This document shows positions 16,672 to 26,279 of a stretch of DNA of 39,543 nt, piece after piece. The position numbers were made by a program, and so were the translations under genes. The stretch comes from Bacteroides sp. (GTDB lineage Bacteria > Bacteroidota > Bacteroidia > Bacteroidales > Bacteroidaceae), in assembly GCA_020861095.1 (NCBI GenBank), contig JAJBTC010000187.1, forward strand, positions 1 to 39,543, given 5' to 3'. Every line of letters begins with the position of its first letter. The first letter of the stretch is position 1. The notes under the pieces are model-generated. The model was not told where the DNA came from. It searched no databases and saw only the letters and a list, made by a program, of their open reading frames with translations.

Positions 16672-19600
16672 CTGCTGTTCTTTGTATTCGGTAGGTGACA
16701 TTCCGTAAAATTCCCTGAATGAATTGGAGAAATGAGACAGGTTGGAGAAGCCTGTAGCATAGGCGACTTCCGAAACAGTCAGATTTTTTTCCGTCAGGAG
16801 AGCAGCCGCCTGTTTGAGACGGATGGTACGGATAAAATCACGGGCCGACTGATGGGTGAGTTCCTTCAACTTCCGGTGCATATGTACACGGCTGATCCCG
16901 ACATTGGCCGCCAGCATTTCCACATTGAGTGCCGGATCGGAGAGATGCGTATTGATCGTATGCATCACCTTTTCCATCAGTACTTCATCTGCCGAACGCA
17001 TCTGTATTTTAGTTATCTTCTCTTCTGTCTGTTGTTCACCGGTAAATTTCCCTTTGAGCCGCTCCCGGTTGCTGATCAGGTTCCGTATGGTAGAGATCAG
17101 CATCTCCATACGGAAAGGTTTGGTCAGGTAGGCATCGGCTCCGCTTTCCAATCCCTGCATATGATCTTCCTGCATGGTCTTTGCTGTGAGCATGATCACA
17201 GGTATATGGCTGATGTTGGTATGCTGTTTCACTTTGCGGCACAGGGAGAGCCCATCTAACCGGGGCATCATCACGTCGGTAACGATCAGATCCGGCTGTT
17301 CTTTCAGTGCTATCTCCCATGCCTCTTGTCCGTCCGTACATTCAAGTATGCGGAAATCAGTATGTAACTCTTTACGTATATACTGGCGGATCTCGTCGTC
17401 ATCTTCTGCTACTAATATGCGGTAGCGGGTTCTGGACTTGATCTTCTTCTCCTCCTCTTCCGCTCCTTCTGTCAGGTGGGGGCGGGGAAAGGATGCATCC
17501 GTATGTTTCCGGGGCAAAGAGAGGGGTGACAACTCATCCGGTTGCTGCAATTCTTCGCTTCTCAGATGGTCACTGCCCAGGGGCAGGCGTATGATGAAAC
17601 GGCTTCCCGGACCGTCTTCCCGGTTTTCTGCCCGCAGGGTACCGTGATGCAGAAGTACCAGCGAACGACTCAGGTGCAGTCCGATACCTGTACCAAAATT
17701 GGACAGTGTGATGTCATTGTTGATCTGATAGAACCGTTCGAATATCTCCTCTATTTTATCTTTATCGATCCCGATACCACTGTCGGAAACTGTGATCTCA
17801 AAATAGTTTTTCAAAGCTCCTCTGGCAGTTTCATCTTTGCCGGTAGAGAGGTGTATGTGGATACTACCCCCTTTGGGAGTATATTTGAACGCGTTTGATA
17901 AGATATTCATCAGCACTTTATCAAAATTGTTGAGGTCTATCCATACGTTCAGTTCCGGGTTTGGATGAACGAACCGGAACTCTATCTGGTTCTTAACAGC
18001 CTGGTAATCGAAAGTCTGCACCAGGTCATGAATAAATCCCACGATGTCTGTTTCCCGGAATTTCAATCGCATCTGTCCTTTATCTAATTTACGGATATCC
18101 ATCAGCTGGTTGATCAGACGCAGGATACGTTGCGCGTTCCGGTAGATCATCAGATAGGTCGGGGTTTTCTCCGATTGTTCGGAGATCAGTTTTTCCAACG
18201 GGTGAATGATGAGTGTCATCGGAGTGCGTATCTCGTGAGAGATATTGATAAAGAATTGCAGTTTGGCTTCGTTGATCTGTTGCAGGTGTTCCCGGCGCAG
18301 GATCTCTTGTTTGTGACGGATACGTGTCAGGATATACATCGCGATGAAGTAGAGTACGATCGCAGTCAGCAGGAACCACATCAGATAGGCCCACCACGTC
18401 AGGTACCAGGGAGGAAGGATGGTGACACGGAAACTTCGTATGTCTGAGAAATTCTCCTGATCATAGGCCTGCACATGAAAAGAATATCTGCCGTGATTCA
18501 GGTTGTTGAAAGTCAGCCGGTGGGCTCCGGGTGGGATCAGCATCCATTCTTTGCCCAGTTCATCGATCCTGTAGCGGTAGCGGATCCGTTCGGGGTTGAC
18601 ATATTCCATAACCGAAAATTCCATACTGAACGAATTGTCCCGGGCTTGTAGGGTAAAACGATCCGATTCCATAACGGAACGATGTGTAATGATATGTTTC
18701 CCCGATCTGTCTCCCTGAGTGATCGGATGGTCGGCCAGGTAGAATTCCGTAAGATGGATCTTTAGTTCTTTCTGGTATTCCTGAATATCCTGTGGACAAA
18801 AGGCAGTGATACCATTGATGCCGCCAAAATATATTTTTCCTGTGTGGTCTTTAAATACAGCCCCCCCGGGTAAACTCATTTCCCTGTATGCCATCCCCTG
18901 CATAGTAGTTGATGAAGTGTCCCTCCCTGACCACAAACTTTGCCAGTCCCAGGTGGGTACTGATCCAGAGATTCTCCTGATCGTCTTCCGCTATTCCGCA
19001 GATCACTTCATTGGGCAACCCGTCTTCGGTGGTGTAGTGCCGGAACTCTTCGGTTGTTTTGTTGAAGCAGATCAGTCCTTCTGTAGTACCGATCCAGATC
19101 GTTCCGTTCTTTGCTTCCAGAATATGGTATACCACACGTCCGGGCAACAGATTGTTTACACCTTTGTAGCTGATAAAATTCTGTGTATCCGGATGGAGAC
19201 ACGCGAGTCCCTTGTAGGTGCCGATCCACAACAATCCATCCCGGTCCGGGAGGATGCAACTGATCCAGTCGTTGGGAAGCAGGTTCAGGCTCCAGTCATT
19301 ATCATCATTTCGGGAAGATTCGTAAGTCGTTATAGCCAACGTCGGCAGGTTAAGCTTATACAGGCCTGCGCCATACGTCCCGATCCAAAGGTTTTTATTG
19401 CTGTCTTCGGTGATCCATGAGATCTTCTCATGTGCGGTAGTCTGTCCCGATGAAACAAAAGGAACATAGCGACACTTGCCGGTGCGTTTATCTACCTGTG
19501 CCAGTCCGTGGAAGTAGGAGCCTACCCACAACCGGTTGTCCGAATCTTCGTAAATAGTCATGATCGTACCGGGTATGGAAGTCGGATCAGACGGATTCCG

Positions 19601-20793
19601 GTTGAAGTGCCTTAACGTATTTCCTTCTTCATCCATGGCATACAATCCGTCGTTGTCTGTACCTACCCAGATCGTTCCCTCTTTGTCGCGAAAGATAGAC
19701 ATCACACTACTCGAGCCGATGCTGTTGCGCTTCAGGGATTTATAACCGTAATACTGAAATTTGTGCAGGTCGTCCGGTATCATCAGTACCCCTTTCTGGA
19801 AGATCCCCAGCCAGAGATTGCCGTCTTTATCCTCGATCAGAGAATGCACTTTCGCTTTCGAAAAATCAAAAGGAGCCAGGATCCTCTCACTCTCTTCAAT
19901 GCTGTTTTTTCCGGAGTCGTATAGTTTCAATCCTTCTCCGTCGGTCCCTACAAACAGGCGACCCTGCCAGTCTTTCAGCAGGGTGCGGATACTCAGGGAA
20001 AGTCCATGATGATAGGGAACCGCTACGAAAGCCGGGGCAGAACCTGCCGGGTCCGACTGGCGGAGGATAAACAGCCCCCCGTCAGGGTTCCGGCTAGTAT
20101 ATTCCCTTCTTCGTCTTCACACAGGGCCGATACTTCATCGTAACCTTTGTTGCGGGATATCGTAAACGCTTGCAGATCATCCGTCTCAGGGGAGTAGCGG
20201 AACAAACCCTTATCTTCTGTAGCTATCCAGAGAAACCCGGCCGAATCTTCAAATATAACATTGATATAAATGCTTTGTATGCGCTCTGTCAATTCATATT
20301 CTACCTGAAAATCATGTTCCGTTTTGCCGTTTTTCAGTGAAAGGATGCCTTGTCCGGAGGTGGTGATCCAGAGATCTCCGTTGTGCCGTTCGACAATAGA
20401 AGTAATATGCGGATCGATCCGTCCGTCGGGGCGCGCAATAGAGATATTGTAAAACTGATCGGTAGCTCTGTCATAGCGTTGAAGTCCGTTGATACAACCG
20501 ATCCAGAACCGGTCGCGGCTATCTTCAAAAATAGTACGGACATAGTTGTTTTTCAGGGCATGCTCCTCAGAGGGATGGTGGCGATAGATCGTAAAGCGAT
20601 TGCCGTCGAACTTATTCAATCCGTTTTCCGTAGCTATCCAGATAAATCCCTTGTTGTCCTGGTAGATCTGGTTGACTAAGCTGTTGGATAATTCTTTATC
20701 CGGAGAATAGAACTTACCGGTTTGTCCATGTAGCAGAGGAAATGGCCAGTATATCAGGAAAAGAATCAGGATACATATCAGTCGTGTTCTCAT
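16666..20793 (-). pseudogene. Hybrid two-component system regulator (HTCS), frameshifted twice
   Basis: HTCS proteins span the inner membrane, sense glycan fragments in the periplasm and activate PUL genes. The parts are all here, about 1375 codons in total. From 20793 come a signal peptide (LICILILFLIYWPF) and propeller repeats (NKGFIWIATENGLNKFDGNR and many more). A Y_Y_Y domain lies near 18430-18660, a membrane helix near 18330-18420, the kinase H-box NISHEIRTPMTLI near 18235 and the ATPase domain near 17640-17960. A receiver domain follows (LVAEDDDE; phosphorylated Asp in IVTDVMMPRLDG near 17275), then a C-terminal AraC helix-turn-helix (ISRVHMHRKLKE, VAYATGFSNLSHFSN). The frame breaks at a G6 tract (complement of 20075-20080, where G7 or G4 is needed) and again at a G7 tract (complement of 18861-18867, where G6 is needed). 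The rest of the coding sequence looks undamaged, so base-calling error or phase variation is as likely as true loss. Confidence 0.85.
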
Positions 20794-20816
20794 GTCAGAC
20801 GGTTTAACAACGCTGG

Positions 20817-20824
20817 CAAAGATA
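20817..20824 (-). promoter_or_regulatory. -7 box for the HTCS gene
   Basis: The minus strand reads TATCTTTG (TAnnTTTG), 24 bp before the ATG complement at 20791-20793, giving a very short leader. It lies well apart from the half-site array at 21051-21121, so the regulator is probably made constitutively at a low level. Confidence 0.5.
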
Positions 20825-21050
20825 CAATTTTTATCTGTCCGGGCGGGCCGGAAGCGACGCTTCTTTTGTTGCAGCCAGGCAAAAAAACACAAAAGAAGAA
20901 GTGTCGCAGGAGGTTCCGTACCGGTTATCTGCCGGAAAGAATCTTGGCTTGTTCCGGGTCTGGCTCTATCCGCAGGCCAGGTGATCCATCTGTTATGTAA
21001 CGTGTGGAAAATAGGCATAGAAACCTGTTTCCGGAGAGTCGCCAAAGAAA

Positions 21051-21159
21051 ATGTAACGTACGGCAAAATACTTGTAACCGAAATGCAACCGTATGTAACC
21101 ATTCGTCAATCCTCTGTTACCATCGTATAAAATAAGTTCGGTAATAACTGTTATGTTTG
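21051..21159 (+). promoter_or_regulatory. susC promoter with four half-sites at 21-bp spacing (putative HTCS operator)
   Basis: Direct repeats ATGTAACG (21051), TTGTAACC (21072), ATGTAACC (21093) and CTGTTACC (21114) are each exactly 21 bp apart. The -7 box TATGTTTG starts at 21152, 38 bp after the last repeat. An extra ATGCAACC at 21083 falls a half-step between two of them. AraC-type regulators are known to bind direct half-sites about 21 bp apart, and the HTCS output domain is of this type. The promoter-proximal pair and its distance to the -7 box are repeated at the GH43 promoter. The transcript would have a leader of about 290 nt before susC at 21458. Confidence 0.75.
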
Positions 21160-21290
21160 CATAACTGAAAATCTATAAAAGTTAATACCTTAAAAATGCT
21201 AAGCATATGAAGACATAATTTATTCTCTTTGGGTATCTGCCTTTTTTCTTCTTTATTATACAGGCAGATCGTATTCACATCAAATCAAAT

Positions 21291-21419
21291 ATAGTGAAAG
21301 CCGGGAGCAGAACCAAACTTGTTTGAGCTATGCCGGGGCACATCCTATATTATCCAACTATAGGGAAAGCCGAATGCAAAGCGAAGTTTACTTCAGCTAT
21401 GTTAAAACGCATCCTATAT
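21291..21419 (+). repeat. Two degenerate 60-bp direct repeats in the susC leader
   Basis: 21291-21350 and 21360-21419 align over 60 bases without gaps. They share ATAGnGAAAGCC at the start, AGCTATG in the middle and CATCCTATAT at the end, with a 69-bp period. Each has imperfect inverted symmetry (AGCC ... AGCT). They look like decayed intergenic repeat elements and are transcribed as part of the long leader, so a structural RNA role is possible. The rest of 20794-21457 holds promoters but no gene. Confidence 0.7.
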
Positions 21420-21457
21420 GGTACACACATTATTAATTAAAACTCCAGGAATTATTT

Positions 21458-24400
21458 ATGAAAAGCACTATTCATTCTCCCAGGCTTTTGGGTCTGATGT
21501 TTATGTTCTGTCTGGTGCCTTTGTGGGTTCACGCGCAGACCATTTCTGTGACAGGAGTGGTCAAAGATGCTTTTGACGAACCTATTATCGGTGCAAGTGT
21601 AGTTGAGGATGGAACCGGCAACGGTACCATTACGGATCTTGACGGAAATTTCAAACTGAATGTATCTTCTGATGCTAAACTGAACATCTCTTTTATCGGG
21701 TATGTATCCCAAACCATTCCCGTAGATGGAAAAAGAAATTTCACTGTGGTGATGAGAGAAGATACCAAAGTGCTGGATGAAGTGGTAGTTGTCGGTTACG
21801 GACAGATGAAGCGAAGCGACCTTACCGGCGCGGTGGTCTCCGTATCCAGCGATGCCATCCAGAAAACGGTTACTACTTCCATCGATCAAGTGCTTCAGGG
21901 CAGAGCTGCCGGGGTACAGGTACAGCAGAACTCCGGTCTTCCCGGGGGAAGTACTTCGATCCGTATCCGTGGGGCAAGTTCGCTGAATGCTTCCAACGAA
22001 CCTATCTTTGTGATCGACGGTGTGATCATCGACGGATCTACCGGATCGGGAACCGAAAATGCCCTTTCTTCCATCAACCCATCCGACATCCTTTCGATGG
22101 ACATCCTGAAAGATGCTTCGGCTACCGCTATTTACGGTGCGCGCGCGGCAAACGGGGTGATCCTGATCACTACCAAAAGAGGTGCCAAAGGAGAAGCTAA
22201 CATTACGTATGATGGTTATATCGGCTGGCAGCAGATGCCCAGGAAACTGCCGATGATGAACCTGCAGGAATACGCCATTCATAAGAACGATCGGGCCGAA
22301 CTGGGTATCGTAGAGTGGGACAATTACTTTGTGCGTCCCGATCTGCTGGGCAAAGGTACCGACTGGCAGGATGAAATGTTCAGTACAGCGTTGATGCACA
22401 GTCACAATATTTCTGTGACAGGAGGTGCCGAAAAGAATACGTATGCCTTGGGTGCCGGTTATCTGAATCAGGATGGGATTGCGGTAGGTTCCGGTTTCAA
22501 ACGTCTGACCCTCAGAGGTAGTTTCGATTCGGAAGTAAAGAAATACTTGAAAATGGGAGTGAGTTTCGCTTTCAGCAATTCGGAACAGGAAGTCACTGTA
22601 TCCGATGAATCCCTGATCAAAGTGGCCCTGAAACAGACCCCCAATGTGGCTGTAAAGAATACCGATGGCAACTACGACGGGCCGGATACGGATGAGTATG
22701 TACAGAACAACCCGGTGGGGCTGGCGATGATCAAGGAGAACCGGAACGAAAAAACGGGTATCCGCGCCAATACGTATGCCGAAGCCACTCTTCTGAAAGG
22801 GCTTACCTATAAAACCGAACTGTCTTTCGATTACGGCATGACCAATGTCTATCAGTTCGATCCTTCTTACGAATTCGGTGCCATTACCAATGAGACCCGC
22901 AAAGGAACACAATCCAAATCGTACAGTAAGTTCTGGAGCTGGAGGAATATTGTGAACTACACTCAAACATTTGGTCTGCACAATGTCAATGCCATGCTGG
23001 GACAGGAAATGCAGAAATCCCAGTGGGAGTATCTGGCAGGGTCCCGCACGGGCTATCTGACCAATGGAGCCACTGACCTTAATATGGGAGATGCCACACA
23101 AGCCACCAACAGCGGAAGCAGCAGCGCCAGTTCCATTCTCTCTTATTTCGGACGCGCGTTCTATTCGTTCGATGATAAGTACCTGCTGACGGCCACGTTG
23201 CGTTACGACGGCTCTTCCAAGTTCCACAAAGACAATCGCTGGGGATGGTTCCCGTCGGCGGCTCTGGCCTGGAAAGTATCCAATGAATCGTTCTTAGTTG
23301 ATCATCCGGTGATCAACAACCTGAAACTCCGCCTGGGCTGGGGTACGGTGGGTAACCAGAATGTATCTAACTATGCCTATACTTCTACCTATGCTTCCGT
23401 AACTACCAACTGGGGCACCGGACTTCTGGCAAGTAATACCGCCAATGAACAACTGAAATGGGAAACTACCTATTCCAGTAACATCGGTGTGGATCTGAAT
23501 ATGTTCCAGAACCGTGTAGAGTTCATCGCCGACTTTTATCACAAAAAGACAAAGAACCTGTTGCTTCAACTGCCGCTTCCCGGATATGTAGGGACCGAAG
23601 GGCAGGGATCTACTTCCGCGCCGTGGTACAACATCGGATCTCTTCAGAACCGGGGTATAGAGTTGACATTAAATACTATCAATATAGATAAGAAAGGTTT
23701 TCAGTGGAGAACGAATCTGGTATTCTCTCTGAACCGCAACAAAGTACTTTCTTTAGATACGGAATCCAGTCTGATCAATAAAAGTATTCAGGAAGGATCT
23801 GACATTACTGTTCTGACACGTACGGCAGTAGGAAAGCCTATCGGCCAGTTCTATGGTTACAAAGTTATCGGACGTTTTGAGAACGCTACCGATTTCTATT
23901 ATAAGGATTCCAACGGGAACATACAGCCGGTTCCTATCCCTAAAGAGTTGGAGATCAGTGAAAGCGGTGTATGGATCGGAGATTATATCTTCGAAGATGT
24001 GAACGGCGACGGTGTCATCACGGAAGAGGATTGTACCTATATCGGGAATCCTGAGCCTAAGTTTACGTATGGCATCGGCAATACCTTCTCTTACAAAGGT
24101 ATTGACCTGACCATTTATCTGACCGGATCTTATGGCAATGATGTGGTGAATTACAACCGTCGCTGGCTGGAAAATCCACGTGAGAACACCAACCTGCTGA
24201 GAAAAGCAACCCGCTATGCCAAACTGGGACTGATTGATGCGAACGGACCGAACGATTTCAGGAACGTTCAGATCATTGGAGGTGACGCGGATATGCCCCG
24301 TATCGGAGCTTCTTCCGCTTCCTCTGCTTCCAATTATCGTTTCAGCGATAAGTTTATAGAAGACGGATCTTACCTGCGCATCCAGAATATTTCCGTCGGA

Positions 24401-24610
24401 TATACGTTGCCACGTAAATGGGTGAGCCGGATCGGATTGCAGAACCTGAGAGTATATGCCAACCTGCAGAATGTATATACATTTACCAAATATTCCGGAT
24501 ATGATCCGGAAGTAGGAGCCGAAAATCAGGATGCACTGATGAGTGGTATTGATAACTTCCGTTATCCGACACCACGTATCTATACATTTGGATTGAATGT
24601 GACCTTCTAA
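21458..24610 (+). CDS. susC: SusC-family TonB-linked outer membrane transporter
   Basis: This 1050-residue outer membrane protein has a signal peptide (ends VHA-QT). A carboxypeptidase-regulatory-like domain follows at about residues 28-105 (VTGVVKDAFDEPIIGASVVE, DLDGNFKLNV), then the TonB-box region DEVVVVGYGQMKRSDLTGAV. Next come the plug (VLQGRAAGVQVQQNSGLPGG, SIRIRGASSLNASNEPIFVI) and a beta-barrel ending in the C-terminal PRIYTFGLNVTF motif. SusC proteins import oligosaccharides using TonB energy, with SusD as a lid. It is the first gene of the xylan operon, 14 bp before susD. The substrate, xylo-oligosaccharides, is inferred from the GH10, GH43 and GH115 neighbours. It is intact, unlike the regulator. 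Confidence 0.93.
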   Translation: MKSTIHSPRLLGLMFMFCLVPLWVHAQTISVTGVVKDAFDEPIIGASVVEDGTGNGTITDLDGNFKLNVSSDAKLNISFIGYVSQTIPVDGKRNFTVVMREDTKVLDEVVVVGYGQMKRSDLTGAVVSVSSDAIQKTVTTSIDQVLQGRAAGVQVQQNSGLPGGSTSIRIRGASSLNASNEPIFVIDGVIIDGSTGSGTENALSSINPSDILSMDILKDASATAIYGARAANGVILITTKRGAKGEANITYDGYIGWQQMPRKLPMMNLQEYAIHKNDRAELGIVEWDNYFVRPDLLGKGTDWQDEMFSTALMHSHNISVTGGAEKNTYALGAGYLNQDGIAVGSGFKRLTLRGSFDSEVKKYLKMGVSFAFSNSEQEVTVSDESLIKVALKQTPNVAVKNTDGNYDGPDTDEYVQNNPVGLAMIKENRNEKTGIRANTYAEATLLKGLTYKTELSFDYGMTNVYQFDPSYEFGAITNETRKGTQSKSYSKFWSWRNIVNYTQTFGLHNVNAMLGQEMQKSQWEYLAGSRTGYLTNGATDLNMGDATQATNSGSSSASSILSYFGRAFYSFDDKYLLTATLRYDGSSKFHKDNRWGWFPSAALAWKVSNESFLVDHPVINNLKLRLGWGTVGNQNVSNYAYTSTYASVTTNWGTGLLASNTANEQLKWETTYSSNIGVDLNMFQNRVEFIADFYHKKTKNLLLQLPLPGYVGTEGQGSTSAPWYNIGSLQNRGIELTLNTINIDKKGFQWRTNLVFSLNRNKVLSLDTESSLINKSIQEGSDITVLTRTAVGKPIGQFYGYKVIGRFENATDFYYKDSNGNIQPVPIPKELEISESGVWIGDYIFEDVNGDGVITEEDCTYIGNPEPKFTYGIGNTFSYKGIDLTIYLTGSYGNDVVNYNRRWLENPRENTNLLRKATRYAKLGLIDANGPNDFRNVQIIGGDADMPRIGASSASSASNYRFSDKFIEDGSYLRIQNISVGYTLPRKWVSRIGLQNLRVYANLQNVYTFTKYSGYDPEVGAENQDALMSGIDNFRYPTPRIYTFGLNVTF

Positions 24611-24624
24611 ATCAACAGAAAGAT

Positions 24625-26256
24625 ATGAAAACAAGAAAACTGATATACACCCTGGCTGTAGCCGCCGTGACAGCTTTGTCCGGTTGCAGTGATTTTCTGG
24701 ATATAGAGCCTAATGACACCATTGTGGGCGAGAACTTCTATCAGACAGAGTCTGATTTCCAGGCAGCCACAGCACCTTTATATAATAAGGTGTGGTTCGA
24801 TTTCAATGATAAATTCTATTACGCATTGGGAGACGGACGGGCCAATAACCTGTATGCTCCTTACTCCGACTATATCTATCCGTTCACCGATCTGACAGAG
24901 ACGGGGCTCACCGGCCCGCTGGTATCGGCCTGGCAATCTCTGTATGTAGTCATTCAGCAATCCAATCTGGTGATCATCGGTATCACCGATAGTGAAGTAG
25001 AGGAGGAAACCAAACAACCCTATATTGCCGAAGCCCGTTTTATGCGGGGGACTGCCTATTGGTATCTGGCCTCTCTCTGGGGAAATGTGATCCTGTGTGA
25101 AGATCCCAACAAGTTAGTCAACAATCCCATTGTGAATACGCATCCTGTAGAGGATGTATTTGAATTTGCGATGCGTGATCTGGAATACGCGGCCAAATAT
25201 CTTCCGGAAACCCCTTATCAGGATGGACGTCTGACCCGGTACAGTGCCTACGGAATGTTGTCGCGTATCTATCTCTCTTTCTCCGGATACAGCAGCAATC
25301 CCAACAGTGGTACACGTAGTCAGACCTATCTGGATATGGCTAAGAAAGCTGCTGAGATAGCGATAGAGCAGGGACCCTATGCCTTGATGGAGGATTACGC
25401 AGATCTTTTTATGCTGGATGAGCAAAACAATTCCGAATCCATGTTTGCTTTGCAATGGGTGTCCGGTGACAATCTGTATGGAGTAGGTAATACCCAGCAA
25501 GCCTATTTTGCCTGTGATTCGGAGATTACGGGCGATGACGGTGCCTGGGGATACTGGACAAGAGCCTCTTACGATATACTGACCGAATATGACCGGGCAG
25601 ACCTTCGTCGCCGGGAGACCTGGATGGGATATGGAGATCACTACGACTATATCAATAAAGCAGGAGGAGGTTTTACCTACGATAAGACCGATCAGGCCTG
25701 CAACGTGAAGAAAGGGGTGGTCGGTTCCAACAAAGACGATTCCCGCATCTTCTATATGAATTCCAGCCTGAATACCTATATGCTGCGCCTGGCGGAGATA
25801 TATCTGATCTATGCGGAGGCTACTCTGGGCAATTCTTCCAGTACTACGGATGCTACGGCACTTGAATATTTCAATACGGTCCGCAAACGTGCCGGATTGC
25901 AGGAGGTGACTGAGATCACTTTCGAAGACATCCGTCGGGAACGTCGCGTAGAGTTGTGTATGGAAGGACAGTACTGGTACGATCTGGTTCGCTGGGCCTA
26001 CTACAAACAGCAGGAAGTAATCAATTACATTACCGCGCAGGATCGGGGGACTGTGACTCCGTTCACTTATGACGGAACGAGCAATACCCTGGCCATAGAT
26101 ACCAGCCGTGATCCGGGTACCCGCGCGGTGGGTAATGTAGACTCCAGTATCTTCCTGTTGCCTTATCCGGAATCGGAAGTGGTGCAGAACCCACTCCTGA
26201 AAGCCGATCCGGTAGCATATGAGTTTGCCGAAGAGAGAATTACGGATTTATTTTGA
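24625..26256 (+). CDS. susD: SusD-family glycan-binding lipoprotein
   Basis: A 543-residue surface lipoprotein (lipobox LSGC, Cys21) with the SusD N-terminal pattern CSDFLDIEPNDTIVGENFYQ and the helical TPR-like region EARFMRGTAYWYLASLWGN. The C-terminal RagB/SusD part contains YMLRLAEIYLIYAEATLGNS, RRERRVELCMEGQYWYDLVR and a final LLPYPESEVVQNPLL. It caps the SusC barrel and helps load xylan fragments. It lies 14 bp after susC and 23 bp before the next surface lipoprotein, so the three are one cotranscribed set. Confidence 0.93.
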   Translation: MKTRKLIYTLAVAAVTALSGCSDFLDIEPNDTIVGENFYQTESDFQAATAPLYNKVWFDFNDKFYYALGDGRANNLYAPYSDYIYPFTDLTETGLTGPLVSAWQSLYVVIQQSNLVIIGITDSEVEEETKQPYIAEARFMRGTAYWYLASLWGNVILCEDPNKLVNNPIVNTHPVEDVFEFAMRDLEYAAKYLPETPYQDGRLTRYSAYGMLSRIYLSFSGYSSNPNSGTRSQTYLDMAKKAAEIAIEQGPYALMEDYADLFMLDEQNNSESMFALQWVSGDNLYGVGNTQQAYFACDSEITGDDGAWGYWTRASYDILTEYDRADLRRRETWMGYGDHYDYINKAGGGFTYDKTDQACNVKKGVVGSNKDDSRIFYMNSSLNTYMLRLAEIYLIYAEATLGNSSSTTDATALEYFNTVRKRAGLQEVTEITFEDIRRERRVELCMEGQYWYDLVRWAYYKQQEVINYITAQDRGTVTPFTYDGTSNTLAIDTSRDPGTRAVGNVDSSIFLLPYPESEVVQNPLLKADPVAYEFAEERITDLF

Positions 26257-26279
26257 TCACCTAAAATTGAAGTACTACA

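Noticed and set aside
21452..23227. 591-codon minus-strand frame opposite susC
   Set aside because: Antisense to a well-supported SusC gene; low-complexity, no domain recognised.
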